Below are positions 1 to 7,968 of a stretch of 64,000 nt of DNA, in pieces. How positions within the stretch are numbered: position 1 is the stretch's first letter; each line of letters starts with the position of its first letter. A program made the translations under genes and the position numbers. The notes below the pieces were generated by a model. The model worked only from the letters and a program-made list of their open reading frames with translations, had not been told where the DNA came from and did not search any database. The DNA comes from MGBC120314 sp051877855. GTDB taxonomy: Bacteria; Bacillota; Clostridia; Lachnospirales; Lachnospiraceae. The stretch lies in contig JBJEJH010000036.1 of assembly GCA_051877855.1 (NCBI GenBank), forward strand, positions 35,971-99,970, read 5' to 3'.

Positions 1-20
1 ATAACAAACTTCTAATAATC

Positions 21-1205
21 TTAAACACTTTCTCTTGCATCCGGATATTTTTCCAAAATGTTCAGAAATTCGCTAAAATGTTCCTGAAACAGATCGACTA
101 ACATCGGATCAAACTGAGTTCCCCTGTTGGCCACAATTTCTTCCCTGGCCTCCTGCGGGGTCCACGCCTTCTTATAGGGACGTTTACTTGCCAATGCATC
201 AAATACATCCGCAATAGCTACACATCGGGCGTACAGGCTGATATCCTCACCTTTGATGCCGTAATAACCCCTGCCGTCATAACGTTCATGATGCTGATAT
301 GCAATTTCTGCCGAAATCTTCATCAGTTCTCCGGGCGAATTCTCCAGAAGCTGTTTTCCATAGCGGGCATGCTGCCGGACAATATCAAACTCCTCCGCAG
401 TAAGCCTTCCCGGTTTATTAATAATTGCCTTCGGAATCACAATTTTACCCACATCATGCATCATGGCTGCCGTGCTGATCTTCCACACGTCTTCCTCATT
501 CATATCCAATGCTCTGCAGAGAATCTTCGTATATTCAGACACACGCTTAACGTGTAATCCCGTCTCCTGGGACTGTGCCTCAATCATTTCAGAAAGGGAG
601 GCAATTAAGGTTTCCTGATCCTTATAGAGTTCCTTATTTTTTTCAGTCACTGACCGAATCAGCTGCTGTATCATATTGACAAGCCATATACAAACAACGG
701 AAAAAACCAGTATTGCAATGATCTCCGGTACAACCTCATCCGTCATCAAGCATTGAAAAGAAATGTCGGGATCCTTTAAATCCACCCCGAACCGGAAGCC
801 CGCCAGATGTGAAAAAAACAATACCAGCGCACTAACCGCAAGAGAATGGACAACACTCCTTCGGTCACAATACATAGCCGAAATCATAGGAAATAGCAAC
901 ATGATTACGATCGGATAGGATAAATACGAATGCCATAGCCCCGCCATCACAATCATTGCGGTCAACACAACGTGTCGAATTACTATCGAATCCTTTTTTA
1001 AAATATCATAAAACAGGGTTGGCAAAAACAGGATAAACACTGAAATAACCGATATCAGATAAATCTCCGTGCCAAACTCCAATACATGCAGCAAATTAAG
1101 TATCATCGTTAAACACATGAGTCCCATGCCTACACGTCCGATCAGTGCAACACTCTTATTGATCCGTCCCTCATAAGCTTCAATTTGTTTTTCTGAAAAA
1201 TTCAT
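21..1205 (-). CDS. Membrane HD-GYP domain phosphodiesterase
   Basis: Predicted c-di-GMP phosphodiesterase of 394 residues. Residues about 20-180 form five or six membrane segments, followed by a short coiled linker and an HD-GYP domain at about 205-385. The metal-binding HD is seen in MMHDVGK (HD at 250-251), the paired histidines in HHERYDG (305-311), and DVFDALASKRPYK follows. The signature GYP loop is altered: the sequence reads DGRGYYG, with Tyr in place of Pro. The fold and metal ligands look intact, so hydrolysis is still plausible, but this is inference. The start has an AGGAG 11 bases upstream. It lies 46 bases downstream of the sulfatase-like gene on the same strand and is probably cotranscribed with it. 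Confidence 0.88.
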   Translation of the reverse strand: MNFSEKQIEAYEGRINKSVALIGRVGMGLMCLTMILNLLHVLEFGTEIYLISVISVFILFLPTLFYDILKKDSIVIRHVVLTAMIVMAGLWHSYLSYPIVIMLLFPMISAMYCDRRSVVHSLAVSALVLFFSHLAGFRFGVDLKDPDISFQCLMTDEVVPEIIAILVFSVVCIWLVNMIQQLIRSVTEKNKELYKDQETLIASLSEMIEAQSQETGLHVKRVSEYTKILCRALDMNEEDVWKISTAAMMHDVGKIVIPKAIINKPGRLTAEEFDIVRQHARYGKQLLENSPGELMKISAEIAYQHHERYDGRGYYGIKGEDISLYARCVAIADVFDALASKRPYKKAWTPQEAREEIVANRGTQFDPMLVDLFQEHFSEFLNILEKYPDARESV

Positions 1206-1251
1206 CCGCAGTACATCTCCTATCCATCAACTGACTCTATCGCAACATTTC

Positions 1252-2895
1252 TCATTCACTGTAATAAAACTCTCTTCCCGTAGGAATCAAAGTATCTTCA
1301 TCTGCCGCCGCACCGGTCTGAATGTATTCAATCAGGAGTTCCTCATCATCCAGACTATGCCATAAAAATCTTCTCTCTCGGACATCATTTTCCTTGTAAT
1401 CAAATATACTCATACTGTCAGCACCGTTCCACAAACGATCGTAGGCTCCCTGAAGATCATCAAAAGAAATCGGAGCCGAGGATATCTGCATCGGATGTTT
1501 TTCTCCTATACCTTTAACCAGCAGTATGGCATCCTGACGGCTTTTCCATCCTTCATCCGATGGATCATAACCATGATCGGACATCACCATAACAACCGTA
1601 TTATCATAAATTCCGGCTTCTTTTAATTTGTCCAGATAAGCATCAACAATCCGGACACTGGCTTCCACACCGCTTTCATAGGTCGCACCTTCCGTGACGA
1701 TATGAACGTCCTTATCATATCGAAACGGAACATGTGCCCCTTCCAGATGAATAAATTTAAAGCATCGATCCTTTACCAATTTAATGTCATCCTGTAATAA
1801 CATGTCATAGAACTTCTTATTGGAATTGCTGAAGTTATAAACGATATCCCATCCTTCAATTTCCATCATATCCCAAAAATCATTGACATCAAATACACAG
1901 AATCGTTTCAAGTCAAAAGGAGCATACCGAAGTCCCGCCAGCTTCATCTGATTCATCATAAATCGAAAAGGAGTCGTTATGGAACCATTCTTTGCGATAA
2001 CATTGTCATAATTCCCGTAGTAATCCTGATTCAGCGGCATATCGCTGGAATAAATTCCAACACGGTAATCGGACTGTAACATTTTATTTAAAAATGCCGA
2101 ATTGCCATAAGCCTCATCAAAATAATCCAGCTGGGAACATTCATTTTCATACCATCTTCCGGAAAGAATAAATGGAATCGAAAACTCTGTGAAAGGATAT
2201 GCTGCCATGGTATTATCATAATAGGTAAAATCCTCAAATGTTTCCTTAAATTCCGGATGTTCGTTAAGCATCTTGCTGAATTTGCTTCCATCAATGGTAT
2301 CCATCACAAGAATCACAAAATTCGTATCCCTGGACATCTGCATAATATCCTTGTAGGTAATACAATAGTTGGTTTTACGCATCATGGCATCACCTGAGCG
2401 TCCCAGGGTAATAATGGTAACGAGAAGCATCAGTGTCATACAAATGCTAACTGCCTTAACCATTTCTTCAAAAAAATCTCTCTTAAACCTGTAATAAACG
2501 AAGATTACAATGCCGGACACAACCATGTACACAACTATACTGGCGATTCTTCCGGAGGCATATTGGCTCCAGTCAATCTCACTTCCGTCCAATACCAGAA
2601 GATTTCCCACCAGAAAATTACCCTGTATATAGCTTGCAATATAGATAATAAAGGACAATACCAGCCAAATTCGATAGGCATTCTTGTTCATAAAGTACAC
2701 TACGGAAAATATCATTCCCTGTACCAGCATCACCACCAAAAACATTATGAGCAACACCGGAATCAAGGTATATGCATCATACCAAAAATCAAATACATTT
2801 TGAAAATACATCTCTAATGGTGCATAAAAACACAACATAAAAGAAAGCGCCAAGGCTAAAATCCAGCCTGCCAGCAACTCTTTTTTCCCACGCAT
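1252..2895 (-). CDS. Membrane sulfatase-like / phosphoglycerol-transferase-type enzyme
   Basis: Alkaline-phosphatase-superfamily membrane enzyme of 547 residues. Five N-terminal transmembrane helices (about residues 8-170) are followed by an extracellular sulfatase-like domain. Visible landmarks are VILVMDTIDG, near the usual metal/nucleophile position, EGAHVPF and the metal-binding SDHGYD. Known relatives include LtaS-type teichoic acid enzymes and uncharacterised clostridial sulfatase-like proteins; the real substrate is unknown, though a cell-envelope polymer is likely. I chose the ATG at 2895. A TTG at 2916 in the same frame is possible, and neither has a strong Shine-Dalgarno. A sigma-A promoter lies just upstream and the HD-GYP gene follows. 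Confidence 0.82.
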   Translation of the reverse strand: MRGKKELLAGWILALALSFMLCFYAPLEMYFQNVFDFWYDAYTLIPVLLIMFLVVMLVQGMIFSVVYFMNKNAYRIWLVLSFIIYIASYIQGNFLVGNLLVLDGSEIDWSQYASGRIASIVVYMVVSGIVIFVYYRFKRDFFEEMVKAVSICMTLMLLVTIITLGRSGDAMMRKTNYCITYKDIMQMSRDTNFVILVMDTIDGSKFSKMLNEHPEFKETFEDFTYYDNTMAAYPFTEFSIPFILSGRWYENECSQLDYFDEAYGNSAFLNKMLQSDYRVGIYSSDMPLNQDYYGNYDNVIAKNGSITTPFRFMMNQMKLAGLRYAPFDLKRFCVFDVNDFWDMMEIEGWDIVYNFSNSNKKFYDMLLQDDIKLVKDRCFKFIHLEGAHVPFRYDKDVHIVTEGATYESGVEASVRIVDAYLDKLKEAGIYDNTVVMVMSDHGYDPSDEGWKSRQDAILLVKGIGEKHPMQISSAPISFDDLQGAYDRLWNGADSMSIFDYKENDVRERRFLWHSLDDEELLIEYIQTGAAADEDTLIPTGREFYYSE

Positions 2896-2952
2896 TTTTA
2901 ACCCGCTTTCTGTCAATAAACTTCTCTGCTTTATCCCAGCTTCATTCTATAT

Positions 2953-2981
2953 ATTTTACCACATATGTCATCACAAGACAA
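2953..2981 (-). promoter_or_regulatory. Sigma-A promoter of the sulfatase/HD-GYP unit
   Basis: On the minus strand TTGTCT (2976-2981) is followed by a 17-base spacer and TAAAAT (2953-2958), about 60 bases upstream of the sulfatase-like start. The match to -35/-10 consensus and the spacing are good; no operator is evident. Confidence 0.6.
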
Positions 2982-3019
2982 ATGTAGTCTTCGAAATATT
3001 CACACTCCATCATTGTCTT

Positions 3020-4192
3020 CTAATGTTCAACCTGCTTCAAAATAAAGTCTGCAGCCGCCTTAGCCCCACCGCACTCTTTGAAAGACTGCTGAATCTTAAG
3101 GGCATTTTCTTTTATTTCTTTATCATGAATTGCCTCGTCAATTCGATTTCGAATTCCTTCCACGCTGATATCCGAAAGGAACACTCCTGCCTTTAACTCC
3201 TGAACGCGGTTTGCTACCCCCTGCTGTTCCGGTGTCTGTGGAAACAGAATCAGCGGCACGCCATAATAAAGTCCCTCACTGACACTGTTCATGCCGCAAT
3301 GGGTGATAAATACATCCGCCTGTTCCAACACTGCCATCTGATCCACCATTTTCTCCACTATACAGTTTGATGGTATCTCCAATCCCGTGATATCCGTATC
3401 CTCTCCCACGGACATGACAACACGATAAGGCTGATCCTTCACGGCTGCAAAACATTTTTCATAAAAGTCCGGATGATTATTATCCACCGTTCCCAAGGAA
3501 ATGTAAACCGTTTTTTGATCTGTTTTTTCGAGACTTTCGGTCACCTTACGAGGAATCGGCCCCACAAACACATAACTCTCCGAAAAAGTCTCTGAATATG
3601 GCTGAAACATCGGCGATGTATATACAATCGTCTTGGTGTTATTGTCATTGGCAATAATATCCAATACACTCTTTACTTCATAGCCTTTGCTGCGAAGGCG
3701 TTTGAGACTCTTGTTGATCTTAGGCATACTCCGTAAAATTGAAAAAAATCCCGGTCCCTCCGACTTCATAACCTTTGCCGAATACTGATTAAATGCAAAA
3801 GTTGTGGTGGATGACACAAAGGGAATTCCAAGTTTCTTCGCAATAAGTTTTCCCCAGAACGCCATAGAATCTGCAACCACTACATCCGGATTTAATTTCT
3901 TCATATCCTGAACAATGGCATCATCCAGTTCAAGAGTTAGATCCACAATCAGATCCGTGGAAAATGCAAGATCTTTCCCCAATCGGGCACCATCCTCCTT
4001 CGACAGATGTACCTGCGAATCATACTGATCACATGCCACAAAGGTTGCCCCCGTGGCTTCAATCTTCTCCCTCATCATCTCATAGGAATAATAGTAAACC
4101 TCATGACCTTCTTTAATCAATGTCTGAACGACACCCAACGTCGGATTCGTATGTCCCTGTGCCGGAATACAGAAAAATACAATTTTACTCAT
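3020..4192 (-). CDS. MGT/UGT-family (macrolide-type) glycosyltransferase
   Basis: GT1-family glycosyltransferase of 390 residues. The N-terminus has the typical IPAQGHTNPTLG motif, and the C-terminal nucleotide-sugar-binding region contains THCGMNSVSEGLYYGVPLI followed by PQTPEQQGVANR. Related enzymes (YjiC/MGT) glycosylate macrolides, flavonoids and other hydrophobic acceptors, often as detoxification. No signal or membrane segment is seen, so it acts in the cytosol. Its ATG overlaps the TetR stop codon by one base (TAATG), indicating translational coupling with the TetR regulator, which probably controls it in response to a toxic small molecule. The acceptor is unknown. Confidence 0.88.
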   Translation of the reverse strand: MSKIVFFCIPAQGHTNPTLGVVQTLIKEGHEVYYYSYEMMREKIEATGATFVACDQYDSQVHLSKEDGARLGKDLAFSTDLIVDLTLELDDAIVQDMKKLNPDVVVADSMAFWGKLIAKKLGIPFVSSTTTFAFNQYSAKVMKSEGPGFFSILRSMPKINKSLKRLRSKGYEVKSVLDIIANDNNTKTIVYTSPMFQPYSETFSESYVFVGPIPRKVTESLEKTDQKTVYISLGTVDNNHPDFYEKCFAAVKDQPYRVVMSVGEDTDITGLEIPSNCIVEKMVDQMAVLEQADVFITHCGMNSVSEGLYYGVPLILFPQTPEQQGVANRVQELKAGVFLSDISVEGIRNRIDEAIHDKEIKENALKIQQSFKECGGAKAAADFILKQVEH

Positions 4193-4869
4193 TATTTCTC
4201 CCCCTTACTGCTTTTTCTTACTTTGCTTTTTTCTTGTTTCTCATTTCGTATGACAACCCGCTGAACCAGTTCCTTTAGATCTTTTTCCCACAAAAAATCA
4301 TCCTGTAACTTATTGGTAATCACAGCTCCCACAAAGACACTGTTAAGTGAACTATCAACCAGCTTTTCCGAGAACTTTCCTACATCGCTGATATAGAATG
4401 TTGCCAGTCCGTTCGCATGGATAACAACCTGATTTAGAAGATTCTCTGCAGCACTTTCTTCAAGGTCATAATCCTTCTTAACCTCCTGCATCATCTGCTG
4501 ATATATCGTCTTAAATTCTCCGGTAAAACTGTTATATGCCGCATTCTTCGTCCCGCCACTCAAAAAAAGCAGCCGGTACAGATTCGGCTCCTCCACTGCA
4601 AAGCGAACCCAGCGCATGCCAAACTCCTTACAGGAATATTGGCACTCCGTCACTCCGTCCATGTATTCCATAAACTTTCTTTTAGCCAGTTCGCGGACAT
4701 CTACGCGCACTTCTTCCATGCTGCTATATACCGTAAATATAGGTGACGATGAGGTTCCCAGTCGTTTCCCCACCGCGCGGGCAACAACAGAATCAATGCC
4801 CTTTTCTCTGGTCATTTCGTATGCTGCATCGATTATTTGATTTTTTTGATATTTCGGCTTCGGTGGCAT
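4192..4869 (-). CDS. TetR/AcrR-family transcriptional regulator
   Basis: TetR-type repressor of 225 residues. The N-terminal helix-turn-helix spans about residues 8-55 (IIDAAYEMTREKGIDSVVARAVGKRLG), followed by an all-helical ligand-binding domain and a Lys-rich tail. The ATG has GAGGT seven bases upstream. It sits between a small membrane protein gene (5 bases away) and the glycosyltransferase gene (overlapping), so the three form an operon. The promoter upstream of the operon overlaps two perfect palindromes, the likely operator for autoregulation. The ligand cannot be told from sequence. Confidence 0.87.
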   Translation of the reverse strand: MPPKPKYQKNQIIDAAYEMTREKGIDSVVARAVGKRLGTSSSPIFTVYSSMEEVRVDVRELAKRKFMEYMDGVTECQYSCKEFGMRWVRFAVEEPNLYRLLFLSGGTKNAAYNSFTGEFKTIYQQMMQEVKKDYDLEESAAENLLNQVVIHANGLATFYISDVGKFSEKLVDSSLNSVFVGAVITNKLQDDFLWEKDLKELVQRVVIRNEKQEKSKVRKSSKGEK

Positions 4870-4874
4870 CTTAC

Positions 4875-5072
4875 TTACCTCGTTCTACAAATTTCGGAGC
4901 CAATAATTCCATTCTCATTCTCAATCCTTATCTGTCTGTACGTTGCCAAAGAAGCCCCGCAGCACACCCATAAAAATGCAATTTCATTATCTCCGTTCAA
5001 AAAACCAATGACAGCAAGAAAATATGTTACCGCCGTACTTAAACTTATACCAGACCGAACCAGTCTCTTCAT
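4875..5072 (-). CDS. Small membrane protein, first gene of TetR operon
   Basis: Sixty-five codons; the product has two hydrophobic stretches (about residues 8-24 and 28-45) and a charged tail, and resembles no family I recognise. I start it at the ATG at 5072, which has AGGTGTGG nine bases upstream; a GTG at 5081 is also open. It ends five bases before the TetR start and directly follows the operator/promoter, so it is transcribed with the regulator. It may be a small accessory or membrane-stress protein; function unknown. Confidence 0.5.
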   Translation of the reverse strand: MKRLVRSGISLSTAVTYFLAVIGFLNGDNEIAFLWVCCGASLATYRQIRIENENGIIGSEICRTR

Positions 5073-5113
5073 TCGAACCACACCTATCTTAATTAATTTT
5101 ATTCAAAACGTAT

Positions 5114-5137
5114 GTTATATAACTTTCGTTACGTAAC
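5114..5137 (-). promoter_or_regulatory. Probable TetR operator: two perfect 10-bp palindromes
   Basis: GTTATATAAC (5114-5123) and GTTACGTAAC (5128-5137) are each perfect palindromes with centres 14 bases apart, placed just downstream of the -10 box of the TetR operon promoter. The position and symmetry suit binding of two TetR dimers that block transcription start. Assignment to this TetR is inference. Confidence 0.6.
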
Positions 5138-5146
5138 TACCGTTCT

Positions 5147-5175
5147 ACATTACCATAAAAAACCAGCGAAGTCAA
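5147..5175 (-). promoter_or_regulatory. Sigma-A promoter of the TetR operon
   Basis: TTGACT (5170-5175), a 17-base spacer and TAATGT (5147-5152) on the minus strand, with the palindromic operator immediately downstream. Of the gene-free stretch 5073-5386, this promoter/operator and the terminator near 5311 are the only elements I can name; the GC-rich part at 5215-5290 holds nothing I recognise. Confidence 0.65.
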
Positions 5176-5304
5176 TATTTCGGCATAAAATGATCATTTT
5201 CGAATACTTTTTCTTGTATGCCCCGCCCCCTCACGCCAGGACGTTTTTTTCGTTTGCTTTCCGCCTCCATGCCCAACCCGACCTCCGGTATTGCACCATT
5301 GCAA

Positions 5305-5343
5305 AGAAAAAAGGCGTAAGTCCAAACATGGACCTACGCCTTT
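5305..5343 (-). terminator. Rho-independent terminator after the 5387-6553 lipoprotein gene
   Basis: A 13-bp stem (arms 5311-5323 and 5330-5342, one G.T pair) with a six-base loop is followed on the minus strand by six T residues. It ends the operon that begins at the binding-protein gene. Confidence 0.8.
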
Positions 5344-5386
5344 CGCTGCACTACAACACCTATATCATTTACAATCTACATTGCCA

Positions 5387-6553
5387 TTATCTAAAAAACT
5401 CTGTCATGATCAATGAGCCATCCACTCCGCTCACTTCCAGAACATAGTACCTTGTCATTCCTTCCGGATCAACATAAGATATGCCATATTCCAGTGTATC
5501 CCCATGAAATACCACATCGCCCACAAGAGCCTTCTTCGGTGAAAAATCCCCATAATGATAGAGCTCTTCCAAATCGAATTGCAGATTACCATCATTATCA
5601 ACCGATTGAAGTTCAATTGCCAGAAGTTTAAATTCCTTAATATCGTTCTCTACGGTAAATGCAATTCGGGCTCGATTTTCTTCCTCCAAAGAAGCAATGG
5701 TGAACTCATCACACTTACCTGAATTAAGCACAACTTCATCCGCCCATTCTGCCTTAACTTCATTCACTGCTTCCGTTTCGATTTCCAGTGGACCTGTAGA
5801 CAATTCATATTTTGCAAATGGAGTTAATTCCACAATCCCGGTTCTTTTGTCATATTCTTTGGACATCTGCCAGAACTTTTCCGATGTGGTACTTAACTGT
5901 TCTGAAAACTGAACATCCCAGGTTCCTGTTTGATTATGAAAATACAACAGATCATCGTAATTTCCGTCTTTGACATCAGTAAAATAAAAATCCTTACACT
6001 CTATGCTGCTTCCATCCTGAGAAAAAACAAACTCTCCGAAGGCACTTTGCGCAGCTCCTGAACTACCCTGGTAAAAGAATCCGCCGTTTTCCATAAACTT
6101 GTAACTATTTCTTCCCCATCCTGTCAGTATAAGAACCGGACTGTTCTTTCTACTGGTATACAAAGCATTGATGAAACTTCCATAAGCCGCATCCTTCCCC
6201 GGTCGATCAATCATTCCGATTACAAGCTCCGGAACAGAATCATCGTTAATATCCACAACCGCATAACCCACACTTTCCAGTGCTTCCTTGGGAGCAACAC
6301 CGATAATCATTTCCGCAATACCGATTTCATCCTCTTGAATTGCCTCTCCGTTATATCCCAATGCCACCAATTTATAGAAACGATCCAAAATTTCCGTATA
6401 GCCAAGACTATCGAGACTTATATCCTTTTCAGTTGTTTCCTCTTCGCCGTTATTGCCTGAACCATTGATAAACGTTCCTTTTTTCTGACAGCCACACACC
6501 AGAATCATCGCTGCCAATGCCGCAAAACTTAATACCACTAATTTTTTTCTCAT
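5387..6553 (-). CDS. Uncharacterised lipoprotein
   Basis: Secreted lipoprotein of 388 residues. A Lys-Lys N-terminus and hydrophobic core end in a lipobox (LVCGC), so the Cys at about 22 is expected to be lipidated. An acidic linker (NGEEETTEKD) follows. The body contains an ELVIGM segment preceded by DINDDSVPE, a pattern common in secreted clostridial proteins with VCBS/FG-GAP-like acidic loops. No enzymatic motif is seen. The ATG at 6553 has GGAGG six bases upstream. It lies 44 bases downstream of the MATE gene and is followed by a terminator, so it is the last gene of the operon starting at the binding-protein gene. Function unknown. Confidence 0.75.
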   Translation of the reverse strand: MRKKLVVLSFAALAAMILVCGCQKKGTFINGSGNNGEEETTEKDISLDSLGYTEILDRFYKLVALGYNGEAIQEDEIGIAEMIIGVAPKEALESVGYAVVDINDDSVPELVIGMIDRPGKDAAYGSFINALYTSRKNSPVLILTGWGRNSYKFMENGGFFYQGSSGAAQSAFGEFVFSQDGSSIECKDFYFTDVKDGNYDDLLYFHNQTGTWDVQFSEQLSTTSEKFWQMSKEYDKRTGIVELTPFAKYELSTGPLEIETEAVNEVKAEWADEVVLNSGKCDEFTIASLEEENRARIAFTVENDIKEFKLLAIELQSVDNDGNLQFDLEELYHYGDFSPKKALVGDVVFHGDTLEYGISYVDPEGMTRYYVLEVSGVDGSLIMTEFFR

Positions 6554-6597
6554 AATCAACCTCCGGAACCCGATACAATTTTTCTTTCAAATTAAAA

Positions 6598-7947
6598 TCA
6601 CGCCGCGCTAATAATTTCTTTCCAGCGTTTTGAAAACATATAATAGCCAATCATCATCAACATACCAAACGTAAAACTGATTGGATAACAAAGCATAATA
6701 TAAGTACCATCATAGTAAGCATTGATTAGGTAGGCGCTTGGAATACGCACTGCCCAGAGCATCAGAATATTAACCATGGTGGAATAACGAATCAGACCCA
6801 CTCCGTTAACGATACACATAATTCCATTAAAAATAGCAAACAGCCATTGGGACAAAAGCATAACCTTCACATTGCGCCCCGCATACAACAAAATCATCTC
6901 ATTCCTGGTAAAAATGCGCAAAATCGGCATGCGGAAGGAGATAATCAACAGGCCGGCGCTCAAGGTAATAATGCCGGAAATAAGGGGAATTTTGATATAT
7001 CCTTTCCTTAATCGGTCATAGTTTTTAGCACCGTAGTTCTGTCCCGAGAATGTTGTCGCCGCAGAAGACAACGCCGTGATAGCGATATTGGTCATACCGG
7101 TTACCCTTTGGGATACGGACATTCCCGCCATATAAGCTGTACCCTGCTGATTTACCAGTGTCTGCATTGCAAGATGTCCGAAGGAATACAGGGAATTGTT
7201 AAGACCAATCGGCAAGCCAAGGGCGATAATATTCTTCATTTCTTCTTTATCGCACCGCTTCGGAAGAAATGTAAATTCCAACTCCGGAAATTTCTTACGG
7301 ATATAGGCGATGCTGACAAGCCAGGACATATACATGGCCAGAATGGTTGCCAGAGCTGCGCCGCCCACGTCCATTCGAAACCATGCCACCAAAGTAATAT
7401 CCAGAATAATGTTCGTTATGCAGGCAACCAGCAGAAACCACAGTGATGCCTTACTATCTCCCATTCCGCGCAGAATACCCGCATTCATATTATAGCCAAT
7501 GTTACCCAATGCACCAAGAAAAATGACTCTTGTATACATAACTGCAGCTTGCATGGTGTCCTCCGGCACATTCATCCATCTTAAGATCCAAGGCGCCAGG
7601 ATCACTCCAAGAACTGCTATGGGAATTCCACAGGAATACACGAAGAATACAGCTGTATCCGACGTCTTTCTAAGCTTCTCAATATCCTTAGCACCCATGT
7701 ACTGTGAAATAAGGATCGAAACCCCCGTTCCAATTCCCAGGAAAATACACAGAAGAACTTCTACCGGCTGGGAGCTGGTTCCCACTGCCGCCAGAGAAGT
7801 ATCCCCACAATAATTGCCCACAGCCAGAGTATCCACCGTGGTGTACAACTGCTGCAATACATTCCCAATAATAATCGGGATGGCAAATAACAACACGTTC
7901 TTCATAATAGAACCCGTTGTCATATCTATCTTTTTACTTTTTTCCAT
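6598..7947 (-). CDS. MATE-family multidrug/metabolite exporter
   Basis: Twelve-helix MatE transporter of 449 residues, normal length for the family, with two homologous halves (the first opens MTTGSIMKNVLLFAIPIIIGNVLQQ). MATE proteins expel cationic drugs or metabolites using Na+ or H+ gradients. I chose the ATG at 7947 (GAGGGG seven bases upstream) over the TTG at 7962. It starts only 21 bases after the GGDEF-EAL gene and is followed by the lipoprotein gene. A second MATE gene lies at 26516-27883; the two differ clearly and are not a recent duplication. Substrate unknown. Confidence 0.92.
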   Translation of the reverse strand: MEKSKKIDMTTGSIMKNVLLFAIPIIIGNVLQQLYTTVDTLAVGNYCGDTSLAAVGTSSQPVEVLLCIFLGIGTGVSILISQYMGAKDIEKLRKTSDTAVFFVYSCGIPIAVLGVILAPWILRWMNVPEDTMQAAVMYTRVIFLGALGNIGYNMNAGILRGMGDSKASLWFLLVACITNIILDITLVAWFRMDVGGAALATILAMYMSWLVSIAYIRKKFPELEFTFLPKRCDKEEMKNIIALGLPIGLNNSLYSFGHLAMQTLVNQQGTAYMAGMSVSQRVTGMTNIAITALSSAATTFSGQNYGAKNYDRLRKGYIKIPLISGIITLSAGLLIISFRMPILRIFTRNEMILLYAGRNVKVMLLSQWLFAIFNGIMCIVNGVGLIRYSTMVNILMLWAVRIPSAYLINAYYDGTYIMLCYPISFTFGMLMMIGYYMFSKRWKEIISAA

Positions 7948-7968
7948 AACGGTTCCCCTCAATTACAT

